The notes beneath the pieces are model-generated. The model saw nothing but the letters and a program-made list of their open reading frames with translations. It was not told the origin of the DNA and did no database searches. 64,000 nucleotides of DNA from CAZOEL01 sp964578835 (GTDB lineage Bacteria; Desulfobacterota; Syntrophobacteria; Syntrophobacterales; Syntrophobacteraceae). The number at the start of each line of letters is the position of its first letter. The first letter of the stretch is position 1. The stretch covers positions 62,001 to 126,000 of the forward strand of contig CAZOEL010000001.1 in assembly GCA_964578835.1 (NCBI GenBank), given 5' to 3'. The translations under genes and the position numbers were made by a program. Shown here piece by piece: positions 43,447-52,605 of this stretch.

Positions 43447-45168
43447 ATGGTATTCAAGCATGACGTCATTGTGGTGGGGGCCGGTTTGGCCGGTTTGAGA
43501 GCGGCGATGGAAGTCGCCGGAAGCGCCGATACGGCTCTTTTAAGCAAGGTCTATCCCACGAGATCCCATTCCGGAGCAGCCCAGGGCGGCATAGCCGCTT
43601 CTCTGGGAAACGAGGAGCCGGATTACTGGGAATGGCATATGTACGATACGGTAAAGGGCGGCGATTATCTCACAGATCAGGATGTTGCCGAAATTCTGGC
43701 TCGGGACGCTCCTCGCGCCGTCTACGAGCTCGAGCACATGGGAGTTCCCTTCAACCGGACGCCAGAGGGGAAGATCGCACAAAGGGCCTTTGGCGGCCAC
43801 ACCCGAGATTTCGGCACGGCGCCCGTGAAGAGAGCCTGCTACGCCGCCGATCGAAGCGGACGCGTCATGATGGATACTCTCTACTTTGAAGTCTACCGCA
43901 AGGGGATCAAAGTCTATCCCGAGATTCAAATGCTCGATCTGGTCATGAAGGACGGTCGAGTGGCAGGCCTGATCGCCTACGAGATCGCAACGGGCGAGGT
44001 CCATTTCTTCCACAGCCGCATCGTCTTGCTGGCTACGGGCGGTTACGGCAGGGTTTTCAAAACAACTTCCAACGCCTTTGCAAATACGGGCGACGGCGTC
44101 TATTGCGCCTACAAGGCCGGCCTCCCGCTCGAAGATATGGAATTCGTTCAATTCCATCCAACGGGTATCTATGGCTTGGGCGTCCTCATAAGCGAAGCCG
44201 CGCGCGGCGAAGGCGGCATCTTGCGAAACGCTCAGGGCGAGCGCTTCATGGAAAGATACGCTCCCACCATCAAGGATCTTGCCCCGCGGGATATGGTGTC
44301 GAGAGCCATACATACGGAAGTCCTGGCGGGGAGAGGCATCGGAGGGAAGGATTACGTCCATCTGGATTTGACTCACCTGGGCGAAAAGCGGATTGCCGAA
44401 AGACTTTCCGACATCTCTTCTTTCGTTAAAATCTACCTGGGCAAAGACACGGCTAAAGACCTTGTGCCGGTTCAGCCGACCTGCCATTACATGATGGGCG
44501 GAATCCCCACGACTACGGAAGGACGCGTGCGCAACGCAGATGGGCAGGCTATTCCCGGCCTTTATGCCGCCGGCGAATGCTCCTGCATCTCGCTCCATGG
44601 CGCCAATCGCCTCGGCTGCAACTCCCTGCTCGATCTCGTGGTGTTCGGACGCAGAGCGGGTGAGAGAATGCGCGAAGATCTCGGGCAACTGCCATGGTCC
44701 GATCCTCCGAAGCGGCCTGAAGAAGAGGTTCTGGAGAGAATCGATAAGATCAAGAATCGGGGAGAGGGCGAAAAAACAGTCGGCCTGAGGGGCGCTCTTC
44801 AAGAAGCCATGACGAGGTATTGCTCCGTCTTCCGGGACGAAGGATCTCTTGAAAAAGTATTGTCCGAAATCAAGGAGCTAAAGGAGCGATATGCGCAAGT
44901 GGCCATAGATAACAAAGGGGGGCGCTTCAACACGGACTTGCTCGACGCCATCGAGCTCGAAGGCCTTCTTGGGCTCTCGGAAGCAATTGTCATGTCCGCC
45001 ATGGCCCGCAAGGAAAGCCGCGGCGCGCACTACCGGGAGGATTTTCCCGAGCGGGCCGATGAGGAGTGGCTCAAGCACACTCTGATCCAAAGAACGGACA
45101 ACGAGCCTCGCATCTCTTATCGTCCGGTCACCATAACCCGATTTCAACCAAAGCCGAGAACTTATTGA
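43447..45168 (+). CDS. sdhA: Succinate dehydrogenase/fumarate reductase flavoprotein subunit
   Basis: The product (573 aa) is the FAD-carrying catalytic subunit. The dinucleotide-binding start is DVIVVGAGLAGLRAAME, the covalent-FAD histidine lies in TRSHSGAAQGGIAAS (the His following RS), and the substrate region is HPTGIYGLGVLISEAARGEGG with RDMVSRAI and the C-terminal capping motif CHYMMGGIPTT. This subunit oxidises succinate to fumarate (or the reverse) and passes electrons to SdhB. AAAGGAAAAC precedes the ATG. It is followed 39 nt later by sdhB. The direction cannot be settled from sequence, but the company of citrate synthase and aconitase favours succinate oxidation. Confidence 0.95.
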   Translation: MVFKHDVIVVGAGLAGLRAAMEVAGSADTALLSKVYPTRSHSGAAQGGIAASLGNEEPDYWEWHMYDTVKGGDYLTDQDVAEILARDAPRAVYELEHMGVPFNRTPEGKIAQRAFGGHTRDFGTAPVKRACYAADRSGRVMMDTLYFEVYRKGIKVYPEIQMLDLVMKDGRVAGLIAYEIATGEVHFFHSRIVLLATGGYGRVFKTTSNAFANTGDGVYCAYKAGLPLEDMEFVQFHPTGIYGLGVLISEAARGEGGILRNAQGERFMERYAPTIKDLAPRDMVSRAIHTEVLAGRGIGGKDYVHLDLTHLGEKRIAERLSDISSFVKIYLGKDTAKDLVPVQPTCHYMMGGIPTTTEGRVRNADGQAIPGLYAAGECSCISLHGANRLGCNSLLDLVVFGRRAGERMREDLGQLPWSDPPKRPEEEVLERIDKIKNRGEGEKTVGLRGALQEAMTRYCSVFRDEGSLEKVLSEIKELKERYAQVAIDNKGGRFNTDLLDAIELEGLLGLSEAIVMSAMARKESRGAHYREDFPERADEEWLKHTLIQRTDNEPRISYRPVTITRFQPKPRTY

Positions 45169-45207
45169 TCTTTCTATTCCATGGACAACAGAAGCGAAGG
45201 TGTGGAT

Positions 45208-45924
45208 ATGGAAGTGCGATTCAAGATATTCCGATTTGACCCCGACGTGGATAAAGAGCCGCGGTATCAGCAGTACGCTGTTTCCGCCGAGCCGGAAGAG
45301 CGTATTTTGGATTGCCTGAACAAGATAAAATGGGAGCAGGATGGAAGCCTTGGCTACCGAATGTCCTGCGGACACGGGGTATGCGGTTCGGATGGGATGC
45401 GGATCAACGGGAGGTGCGCCCTGGCGTGCCAGAAGCTCGTGAAAGATTATGACAGCGAACAGATCGTGCTGGAGCCGCTTCCTCATTTCAAGGTCCTCAA
45501 AGATCTTATCGTGGATATGGATTCTTTCTTCGAAGGCGTGAAGCGGTTTCGCCCCTATCTCATGGCGTCGGGCGAGCCTCCCGAAAAAGAACGGCTGCAG
45601 AGCCCTGAGCAGAGACAGAATGTCGGTGAGGTGATCCGGTGCATACTCTGCGCCTGCTGCACCGGCTCCTGCCCGGTGCTCGATGAGAACCCGGATTATG
45701 TAGGGCCTGCCGCTCTGGTGTGGGCGGCCCGCTATATTTTCGATTCAAGAGACGACAAGCATATCGAGCGCCTCGAGGCTGCAAACGACCCGAACGCTGT
45801 CTGGCCCTGCGTGAATTATTTCGAGTGCACCCGCGCCTGTCCCAAAGGCATTCTCGTAACAAAGACAATCAACCAAACGAAAAGAGAAATCGAAAAGACT
45901 TTGCCCAAAGAAGCTCCAAAGTAA
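45208..45924 (+). CDS. sdhB: Succinate dehydrogenase/fumarate reductase iron-sulfur subunit
   Basis: SdhB (238 aa) carries the three Fe-S clusters. The [2Fe-2S] site is SCGHGVCGSDGMRINGRCALAC, in which one ligand is Asp as in E. coli SdhB. The [4Fe-4S] site is CILCACCTGSCP, and the [3Fe-4S] site CVNYFECTRACPKG. The N-terminus FKIFRFDPDVDKEPRYQQY is standard. ATG 45208 follows GAAGG by 7 bases, while an upstream in-frame ATG (45181) has no ribosome site. No cytochrome b or membrane-anchor (SdhC/SdhD) gene is adjacent on either side; the anchor must be elsewhere or the complex is soluble/atypical. Confidence 0.95.
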   Translation: MEVRFKIFRFDPDVDKEPRYQQYAVSAEPEERILDCLNKIKWEQDGSLGYRMSCGHGVCGSDGMRINGRCALACQKLVKDYDSEQIVLEPLPHFKVLKDLIVDMDSFFEGVKRFRPYLMASGEPPEKERLQSPEQRQNVGEVIRCILCACCTGSCPVLDENPDYVGPAALVWAARYIFDSRDDKHIERLEAANDPNAVWPCVNYFECTRACPKGILVTKTINQTKREIEKTLPKEAPK

Positions 45925-45948
45925 AGGCGGAGAATAGAGGGGAGAAGG

Positions 45949-47316
45949 ATGAAGGCGGCATCCATAAATCCATATACGGAAGAAACGAATAAGGAATTCG
46001 ATCTGCTGGACGCCCGGCAATGCGATGAAGCGGTTGAACGGGCGAGGAAGGCTTTTTCGAACTGGCGAAAGCAGGCTGTTGCGGAGAGAGTGAAGCATCT
46101 TCAGGCGGTTGCCTCGAAGCTGCGCGAAAATAAGCGCCGATATGCCGAGCTCATAACCATAGAGATGGGGAAGCCCATAAAGCAGTCCGTTGGCGAAATT
46201 GAGAAATGCGCATGGCTTTGCGACTACTATGCGGAAAATTCCGTTCGGCTGCTTCAAAATGAGACCGTCAGCGTGGAATTTCCCAAAAGCTACATCGCTT
46301 TCGATCCTTTGGGGGTGATTCTTGGAATCATGCCGTGGAATTTTCCTTTCTGGCAGGTGTTCAGGTTCGCCGTTCCGGCCATGGCTGCGGGAAATGTCTG
46401 TCTGCTCAAGCATGCTTCCAATGTTCCGATGACTGCTCTGGAAATTGAGAAGATTTTCAGCGAATCCGGCTTTCCGCCTCATGTTTTCCAAACCCTCCTG
46501 ATCGATTCGAGCACTGCGGCCAGGCTTATCGAAGAAGACAAGGCGGACGGGGTTTCCCTGACCGGGAGCGTCGAGGCGGGCTCCAAGGTCGGAGCGCTTG
46601 CGGGCGGGCATATCAAAAAGCTCGTTCTCGAGCTTGGAGGCTCCGATCCCTTTATTGTGCTCGATGACGCCGACATTGAAAAAGCAGCGGAGACGGCCGT
46701 CATGGCCAGAACCATGAATGCGGGGCAAAGCTGCATTGCGGCGAAGCGCTTCATCGTGATGGAGGGAGTTGCCGACGCCTTCCGGGATTGTTTCGTGAAG
46801 CATTTGAATAAGCTTAAAATAGGCGACCCCATGCTGGAAGATACCGATATGGGTCCTCTGGCGGCAAAAGAGTTTATTGCTCCTCTTCACGAGCAGCTTG
46901 AGGACGCCAGAGCCAAGGGGGCTGAAATAATCTACGGCCCGAAGACTCCTGAAGGCAAAGGCTGCTTCTTTCAACCCGCTGTCGTGAGCAACCTTCAAAA
47001 AGATATGAAGGTTCTGACCGAAGAAGTCTTTGGCCCGATTGCGCCGATTCTTTCCGTCGGGAGCGAAGAGGAGATCGTCCGGATCGCTAACGCGACGGAG
47101 TTTGGCCTTGGGGCCTCGATATGGAGCAAAGATATCCAAAGAGCGGAAGCTTTGGCCAGAGATATCGATGCAGGTTTTATTGCGATAAACGACATGGTCA
47201 AATCCGATCCCGGTCTACCTTTCGGCGGCGTCAAGAAATCCGGAGTGGGGCGGGAGCTCTCGTACTTCGGCTTGAAGGAGTTTGTGAACATCAAGACTGT
47301 TGTAGTGCGCCCCTGA
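45949..47316 (+). CDS. Aldehyde dehydrogenase, succinate-semialdehyde dehydrogenase (Sad/YneI) type
   Basis: The product (455 aa) is an NAD(P)+ aldehyde dehydrogenase. It has GIMPWNFPFWQVFRFAVPAMAAGN, the catalytic glutamate in LVLELGGSDPFIV, the nucleophile cysteine in NAGQSCIAAKRFI and the C-terminal PFGGVKKSGVGRELSYFGLKEFVNIKTV. The last block is characteristic of the short Sad/YneI-type succinate-semialdehyde dehydrogenases. It would oxidise succinate semialdehyde to succinate. Placement between sdhB and fumC suggests a link to the TCA cycle, for example the GABA shunt or a 2-oxoglutarate decarboxylase bypass. Substrate assignment is by family. Confidence 0.87.
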   Translation: MKAASINPYTEETNKEFDLLDARQCDEAVERARKAFSNWRKQAVAERVKHLQAVASKLRENKRRYAELITIEMGKPIKQSVGEIEKCAWLCDYYAENSVRLLQNETVSVEFPKSYIAFDPLGVILGIMPWNFPFWQVFRFAVPAMAAGNVCLLKHASNVPMTALEIEKIFSESGFPPHVFQTLLIDSSTAARLIEEDKADGVSLTGSVEAGSKVGALAGGHIKKLVLELGGSDPFIVLDDADIEKAAETAVMARTMNAGQSCIAAKRFIVMEGVADAFRDCFVKHLNKLKIGDPMLEDTDMGPLAAKEFIAPLHEQLEDARAKGAEIIYGPKTPEGKGCFFQPAVVSNLQKDMKVLTEEVFGPIAPILSVGSEEEIVRIANATEFGLGASIWSKDIQRAEALARDIDAGFIAINDMVKSDPGLPFGGVKKSGVGRELSYFGLKEFVNIKTVVVRP

Positions 47317-47363
47317 GCGGGCTTCGGTTTGGGTGTGATTGTGTTGGAACGTTGGAGTAAGAC

Positions 47364-48743
47364 ATGGAGAGCAGAATAGAAGAAGATGCGCTGGGGACCG
47401 TTGAGGTCCCCAGCGATGCGTATTATGGCGCCCAGACCCAGAGGGCTGTGGAGAACTTTCCTGTAAGCGGTTTGACTTTCCCTCCGTTATTTATCAAAAA
47501 TCTTGGCTTGATCAAGAAATGCGCCGCAAAGGTCAACAGTGAGCTGGGACTGTTGGACGCTGGTCTTGCCGACGCCATCATTCAGGCCGCCGGCGAAGTG
47601 GTGGACGGCAAGCTCGATCATCAATTTGTTCTGGACATTTTTCAGACCGGCTCCGGAACTTCAACCAATATGAACGCCAATGAGGTCATTGCGGGCAGAG
47701 CGAATGAAATTCTGACCGGAAGGAAGGGCGGGAAATCGCCCGTACATCCGAACGATCATGTGAACTTGGGCCAATCGAGCAATGACGTCATTCCCTCCGT
47801 CATCCATATAGCCGCCCTCGTGGGAATTGAGCATTCCCTCATTCCGGCTCTTGAAGAGCTTCGACGGAGCCTCGAGCACAAATCGCAGGAATTTGCCGAT
47901 GTCCTCAAAATAGGCCGCACGCATCTTCAGGACGCTGTTCCGATCCGCTTGGGGCAGGAATTCGGGGGATACGCGAGGCAGGTTGCGCTCGGGATAAGAA
48001 GGATCAGGCAGGCCGCAGAGTCTCTGGCTGAACTGGCCCTGGGCGGAACCGCTGTTGGGAACGGCCTCAATGCGCATCCGGAGTTTGCATCGAAAGTGAT
48101 TGAGCTGGTATCTAAGGAGACGCGATGCTCTTTCCGGGAGGCTGAAAATCACTTTGAAGCTCAGGCCGCTCAGGATGCGGCTGTCGAGACCAGTGGCGCG
48201 CTCAAAACGCTTGCCGTGAGCCTGGTGAAAATAGCGAACGATGTCCGCTGGCTGGCTTCAGGGCCCAGGTGCGGGTTGGGTGAGATCGGCATTCCCTCAC
48301 TGCAGCCGGGTTCTTCCATCATGCCCGGAAAGGTCAATCCGGTGATCCCCGAGGTCGTCATTCAGGTGGCGGCCCAGGTGATGGGAAACGACGCGACTAT
48401 CACTTTCGGCGGTCAAGCCGGCTATTTCGAACTGAATACGGCTCTGCCTCTCATAGCGTACAACCTCCTGCAGTCCGTGGAAATTCTAAGTTCTGCAGCT
48501 ACGCTCTTTGCAGAAAGATGTGTTGATGGTATTTTAGCGAACCGGGAAAAATGCGCCTCTTATATAGAGTGGAGTCTTGCTCTGTCGACGTATCTAGCTC
48601 CAAAGCTCGGCTATGACAAGGCTTCGGCCGTGTCCAAAGAGGCTTTCAAAACAGGGAAGACGGTTAGACAGGTTGTTCTCGAGAACAACCTCATACCCTC
48701 GGAAGAGCTTGACGAGATATTTGCGGCGATCTCGAAAGCTTAA
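47364..48743 (+). CDS. fumC: Class II fumarate hydratase
   Basis: FumC (459 aa) is the oxygen-stable, iron-free fumarase of the aspartase/fumarase superfamily. It has YYGAQTQRAVENFPVSG, QTGSGTSTNMNANEVIAGRA, NDHVNLGQSSNDVIPS, KIGRTHLQDAVPIRLGQEF and the signature GSSIMPGKVNPV. The active-site serine lies in this last loop. GGAG precedes the ATG. It is followed after 97 bp by cydA, on the same strand. A class II enzyme is consistent with use under oxygen stress, matching the neighbouring bd oxidase. Confidence 0.96.
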   Translation: MESRIEEDALGTVEVPSDAYYGAQTQRAVENFPVSGLTFPPLFIKNLGLIKKCAAKVNSELGLLDAGLADAIIQAAGEVVDGKLDHQFVLDIFQTGSGTSTNMNANEVIAGRANEILTGRKGGKSPVHPNDHVNLGQSSNDVIPSVIHIAALVGIEHSLIPALEELRRSLEHKSQEFADVLKIGRTHLQDAVPIRLGQEFGGYARQVALGIRRIRQAAESLAELALGGTAVGNGLNAHPEFASKVIELVSKETRCSFREAENHFEAQAAQDAAVETSGALKTLAVSLVKIANDVRWLASGPRCGLGEIGIPSLQPGSSIMPGKVNPVIPEVVIQVAAQVMGNDATITFGGQAGYFELNTALPLIAYNLLQSVEILSSAATLFAERCVDGILANREKCASYIEWSLALSTYLAPKLGYDKASAVSKEAFKTGKTVRQVVLENNLIPSEELDEIFAAISKA

Positions 48744-48840
48744 CGGCATTGGCCGGCCCGGCGGCAATCCCGCGTCGGGATGCATGAATGGAAGCATCTC
48801 CAAGAAAGTCTCTCTTCCAATGATTGAAGGACAAATCTGA

Positions 48841-50199
48841 ATGGACGCTCTGTTCGATCATGTGATGTTGTCCCGCATCCAATTTGGCATAACTGCAATG
48901 TTCCATATCCTTTGGCCGGTTCTGACCATTGGGTTGAGCATCTTCCTGGTATTGGTCGAAGCCTTGTGGCTCAAAACCGGGGATGAGCGCTACTATCGGC
49001 ATGCGAGGTATTGGAGCAAGCTTTTCCTGCTGAATTTCGCCGTCGGAGCTGTTACCGGAATTCCCATGGAATTTCAGTTCGGCACCAACTGGAGCGTTTT
49101 TTCACTGGCCGGCGGCGATTTTCTGGGCCATATGCTTGGCTTTGAAGCGGCAATGGCTTTCATGCTGGAAGCGTGCTTCCTGGGGATCATGGTGTTTGGC
49201 TGGAAGCGCGTGACGCCGCGCATGCATCTTTTCGCCACCTGCATGGTTGCTTTAGGCGGATCGCTTTCGGCCTTCTGGATCATGGTCGCCAATTCTTGGA
49301 TGCACACTCCGACTGGAGGCTATTTTAAGGATGGACTTTTTGCGGTAACGAGCAACGTGGAGGCCATATTCAATCCGGATATGCCCTGGGGCGTTTCGCA
49401 TATGTGGCTCGCGTGCCTCGAGATCTCGCTTTTTGTGGTGGGAGGGATAAGCGCCTGGCACATCAAGAGGAGCCATCATGTCGAGTTTTTCATGATGTCC
49501 TTCAAACTCGCTGTGATTGCCGGACTTATCGTGGCGCCGCTTCAGATTCTGGTGGGAGACGGCTCGGGAAAGGCGGTTTACGAGCACCAACCCGCCAAGC
49601 TCGCCGCTATCGAGGCTCACTGGCATACGAATCCGCCAGGCGAAGGGGCGGCTTGGAAAATTCTGGCCTGGCCCAACCCTGAAAAGCAGGACAATGACTG
49701 GGCTATCGAAATTCCAAACGCGTTGAGTCTCATCACTACCAATTCATTGACCGGACAGGTCAAAGGACTCAGGGAATTTCCCGTTGAAGATCAACCTCCG
49801 GTCTTGATCCCCTATTATGCTTTTCGGGTCATGCTGGTCATTGGCTTTGTTTTGCTGTTCATCATGCTTTGGACGCTCGTGGCCTGGCGCAGAGGAAACC
49901 TGAGCCCCGAGCGCATCGCCGGCCAGGAGAAGCTCCTTTCCGCATGGATAGCGGCCGCGCCGTTGAGCTACATAGCCATGGAGGCGGGGTGGATAACGCG
50001 CGAGATCGGCAGGCAGCCCTGGATCATCTATAATCTGCTGAGGACCGACGCCTCTGCCACGGCTTTGCCTGCAAGCGCCGTGGGAAGCTCGCTCGCCACT
50101 TTTGCGGTTGTATATCTGGCGCTTTTTGTGCTGTTTGTTTTCTTCGCCTCTCGCATTGTCTCCAAGGGACCGGATGCCGAGGGGGAGCCCCGAAAATGA
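48841..50199 (+). CDS. cydA: Cytochrome bd ubiquinol oxidase subunit I
   Basis: CydA (452 aa) is the heme-carrying subunit of the bd-type terminal oxidase, with about nine membrane helices. Family blocks: SRIQFGITAMFHILWPV (heme b595-region His), GTNWSVFSLAGGDFLGHMLGFEAAMAFMLEACFLGIMVFGWKR, WIMVANSWMHTPTGG, and ITREIGRQPWIIYNLLRT (the conserved GRQPW). The region between GQVKGLREFPVEDQPP and the following helix is short, so the Q-loop is of the short, cyanide-insensitive-oxidase-like type rather than the long E. coli type. The quinol-oxidising complex supplies oxygen respiration or protection. The ATG follows AAGGAC. Confidence 0.95.
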   Translation: MDALFDHVMLSRIQFGITAMFHILWPVLTIGLSIFLVLVEALWLKTGDERYYRHARYWSKLFLLNFAVGAVTGIPMEFQFGTNWSVFSLAGGDFLGHMLGFEAAMAFMLEACFLGIMVFGWKRVTPRMHLFATCMVALGGSLSAFWIMVANSWMHTPTGGYFKDGLFAVTSNVEAIFNPDMPWGVSHMWLACLEISLFVVGGISAWHIKRSHHVEFFMMSFKLAVIAGLIVAPLQILVGDGSGKAVYEHQPAKLAAIEAHWHTNPPGEGAAWKILAWPNPEKQDNDWAIEIPNALSLITTNSLTGQVKGLREFPVEDQPPVLIPYYAFRVMLVIGFVLLFIMLWTLVAWRRGNLSPERIAGQEKLLSAWIAAAPLSYIAMEAGWITREIGRQPWIIYNLLRTDASATALPASAVGSSLATFAVVYLALFVLFVFFASRIVSKGPDAEGEPRK

Positions 50200-50252
50200 G
50201 TGGGCGTTTTGCTTGACCGAAATGCTATCCCAGCAATAGAGGTGGATCGATT

Positions 50253-51287
50253 ATGCTCGAAATAAGACCTCTTCTTCCCGACATCTGGCTTTTCATCATC
50301 GGTTTTTTCCTGCTCTATTACGCCATAGCGGACGGTTTCGATCTTGGAGTTGGGATATTGTCTCTTTTTGCGCGAGACGAATCGGAGCGCGGCCTCATGA
50401 TGACGACCCTGGAGAGCATCTGGCACGACAACCAGACATGGCTCGTCTTGCTTGGCGGCATGTTGTTCGGGGCTTTTCCCCTTTTTTATGGAATTCTGCT
50501 TTCTTCTCTTTATATACCGATCCTCGCCATGCTGTTCGGGCTGATATTGCGCGGAGTCGCTTTCGAATTTCGCGAGAATGCGCAGCAAAAACAAGTATGG
50601 AGCATGGCTTTCGGTCTTGGGAGCCTTATTGCCACACTGGCTCAGGGGTTTGCTCTGGGCGGGCTGCTGGGAGGGCTGGCCATTGATAATGGATGCTTTG
50701 CCGGAGGCGTTTGGGATTGGCTGAATCCCTTTTCCTTTCTCATTACTGCGGGCGTGCTGTTCGGCTATGTCATGCTTGGATCTAATTACCTGATATTGAA
50801 GACGAGCAACGATATCCAGAAGAAAAGCTTTCGCTATGCCTGGATCGCTTCCATTATTACGATGCTCGTTTCTGTGGTGGTGCATTTTTCCGTCATCGAC
50901 AAGTATCCCCATGCCGCTCATAAATGGATAACCATTCGGGCCACGGGAGCCTATGGCATAACCGCCTTTCCGCTTCTTGCGCTGGCGGCGTCCGCAATGC
51001 TGCTCAGAAGCCTCTGGAAGAAACGGGAAGTTGCTCCGCTCATCTGGAATGCTTTGCTAATCCTCTTGTCGTTTGCCGGGCTTTCCGTAAGCCTCTATCC
51101 CGTCATGATTCCCAACCTGGTTTCCGCCGACGTTACGGTTCAGGCGGCGGCCGCTTCGCCGCGGACGCTTCTTTTCATGCTTGTGGTCACGGCTATTCTG
51201 CTTCCGATAATCTTGACCTACACATACTTTAAACACCGAATTTTTCGCGGCAAAGTGAGAGAAGAAGCCTACGGCGGCGCAGAGTAG
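50253..51287 (+). CDS. cydB: Cytochrome bd ubiquinol oxidase subunit II
   Basis: CydB (344 aa) is the partner membrane subunit of the bd oxidase. The N-terminal IWLFIIGFFLLYYAIADGFDLGVGILSLF and WHDNQTWLVLLGGMLFGAFPLFYG, then LRGVAFEFRENA, are diagnostic. Eight or so hydrophobic segments can be followed through YPHAAHKWITIRATGAYG and YPVMIPNLVSADVTVQAAAASPRTL. The gene starts 53 bp after cydA with GAGGTGG upstream. No CydX-like small subunit could be identified in the remaining gap. Confidence 0.95.
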   Translation: MLEIRPLLPDIWLFIIGFFLLYYAIADGFDLGVGILSLFARDESERGLMMTTLESIWHDNQTWLVLLGGMLFGAFPLFYGILLSSLYIPILAMLFGLILRGVAFEFRENAQQKQVWSMAFGLGSLIATLAQGFALGGLLGGLAIDNGCFAGGVWDWLNPFSFLITAGVLFGYVMLGSNYLILKTSNDIQKKSFRYAWIASIITMLVSVVVHFSVIDKYPHAAHKWITIRATGAYGITAFPLLALAASAMLLRSLWKKREVAPLIWNALLILLSFAGLSVSLYPVMIPNLVSADVTVQAAAASPRTLLFMLVVTAILLPIILTYTYFKHRIFRGKVREEAYGGAE

Positions 51288-51338
51288 GCTCAAAACAGAG
51301 TGGATGTTCCCTTTTGATCTTGAAGCGGAGGAAAGTTT

Positions 51339-52277
51339 TTGAATATCGCATCGGTTCTGAACGACAACGGAATTGCACGGATCAAGCTGTTCATGGCTCT
51401 TTCCAGAACCCCGCATGGCGTGCTCGATATGGCTACGCCGGCGCTTGGCGCTCTGTTTTGGCTGGGGGAAGCGCCCCCTCTTTCCGTTGTCTTTCTCGGT
51501 CTTCTTACTGCCTTTGCCGGCTATACCGCCGTCTATGCGCTCAACGATGTAGTGGGCTACCGTGAAGATAAAGAGAAAATTAGAAAGTGCGGCCTGCCAT
51601 GCTCCGCCAACGATCTTGACGCTCTCTACGCCCGTCATCCCATTGCGCAGGGGCTTCTAAGCCTCAAGGAAGGCATTCTCTGGACGGGAGCGTGGGGGGC
51701 GATCGCCATTCTCGGAGCTTACGCGTTGAATCCCGCCTGCGTTCTTATCTTCATGCTTGGCTGTATTGCAGAGGCCATTTATTGCCTCATGCTGAAGGTC
51801 AGCTATCTCAGAACCATAGTCAGTGGAGGCGTGAAGACCGCCGGAGGCATCGCGGCGGTATTTGCTGTCGCGCGGGAGCCTTCTGTTGCTTTTCTCGTTT
51901 GCTTTTTCCTCTGGCTCTTTTTCTGGGAAATCGGAGGTCAGAATGTGCCCAATGATTGGGCCGATATAAACGAAGACAAAAATCTCGATGCAGAAACGGT
52001 GCCCGTCCGGTTTGGAGAAGAAATCTCGTCACTGGTTATTCTCTATCTTCTTGGAGTGGCGGTTGTCGCAAGCCTCTTCTTGTTTTGGGCCACCCCTGCT
52101 GAGCTGAGCTTCCTCTATCTTCCGGGGGCTCTTCTTTCCGGCGTATTTCTGCTTATCCTTCCCGCCCTCAAGCTCTACAGGTCGAGAGATCCCGAAGCCG
52201 CTGCGGTTCTTTTCAATAAAGCCAGCTATTACCCGCTCTCCATGTTCGTTGTGGTGCTGATAAGCTCGCTGGCTTAG
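51339..52277 (+). CDS. UbiA-family prenyltransferase
   Basis: The product (312 aa) has the two Asp-rich motifs of UbiA-type aromatic prenyltransferases: NDVVGYREDKEKIRK (N/DxxxD) and DWADINEDKNLDAETVPVRFG, plus about eight hydrophobic helices. Such enzymes attach a prenyl chain to an aromatic acceptor (ubiquinone, menaquinone, heme o, tocopherol) at the membrane. The start is TTG after GGAGGAAAG. It follows cydB by 51 bp and is closed by a strong terminator, so it may be the last gene of the cydAB unit, which would fit quinone or heme biosynthesis. Acceptor unknown. Confidence 0.85.
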   Translation: MNIASVLNDNGIARIKLFMALSRTPHGVLDMATPALGALFWLGEAPPLSVVFLGLLTAFAGYTAVYALNDVVGYREDKEKIRKCGLPCSANDLDALYARHPIAQGLLSLKEGILWTGAWGAIAILGAYALNPACVLIFMLGCIAEAIYCLMLKVSYLRTIVSGGVKTAGGIAAVFAVAREPSVAFLVCFFLWLFFWEIGGQNVPNDWADINEDKNLDAETVPVRFGEEISSLVILYLLGVAVVASLFLFWATPAELSFLYLPGALLSGVFLLILPALKLYRSRDPEAAAVLFNKASYYPLSMFVVVLISSLA

Positions 52278-52299
52278 CGCCTTTAAGCCATCTCCCGTC

Positions 52300-52335
52300 A
52301 AAAGGGCCGCCACGAAGCTCGTGTGCGGCCCTTTT
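52300..52335 (+). terminator. Intrinsic terminator after the cyd/UbiA unit
   Basis: AAAAGGGCCGC-CACGA and its complement TCGTG-T-GCGGCCCTTTT form a long stem with a short AGC loop followed by CTTTCC. The A-rich base, GC-rich stem and T-rich tail make this the clearest intrinsic terminator in the window. It could act in both directions. Confidence 0.85.
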
Positions 52336-52605
52336 CTTTCCTCTGACCGCCTCCGCGAAAGCTCCTTGTATCTTTGAATTCATGCCAACGGACAAATGTG
52401 ACTGTAGTTGCAAGCGAACGAACTGCCAGAATTCTCTTGCACAAACACCAACTATGGTCCAGAATTCTTGCTCTTGTCTCGCAAGAAATCAAGAGTTTTG
52501 AAATTGAATCTCACCTGGCGCGAATCGTCGGCTCAGAGTGTCCCGTGTGTGATTGCGCTATCACGAAAGGATGGAATTCTTGCGTATGTATGAGGATAGA
52601 TAGAA
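52336..52605. other. Intergenic leader before the dCACHE kinase
   Basis: This 270-bp region carries three copies of a short motif, GAATTCTTGC or close variants (52428-52440, 52461-52471, 52574-52583), and a CTTGC/GCAAG inverted repeat near 52471-52486. The repeated motif could be an operator. No clear -35/-10 pair or gene is supported. Confidence 0.35.

Noticed and set aside
43540..44802. 420-codon minus-strand frame opposite sdhA
   Set aside because: No protein-like pattern; sdhA is complete on the plus strand with its conserved motifs.
45385..45415. Asp replacing a Cys in the [2Fe-2S] motif of SdhB
   Set aside because: The same substitution is normal in E. coli SdhB and relatives, so it is not anomalous.
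45745..47139. 464-codon minus-strand frame opposite sdhB/aldehyde dehydrogenase
   Set aside because: It spans two genes on the other strand and shows no domain; it arises from the absence of stops in the complementary frame.
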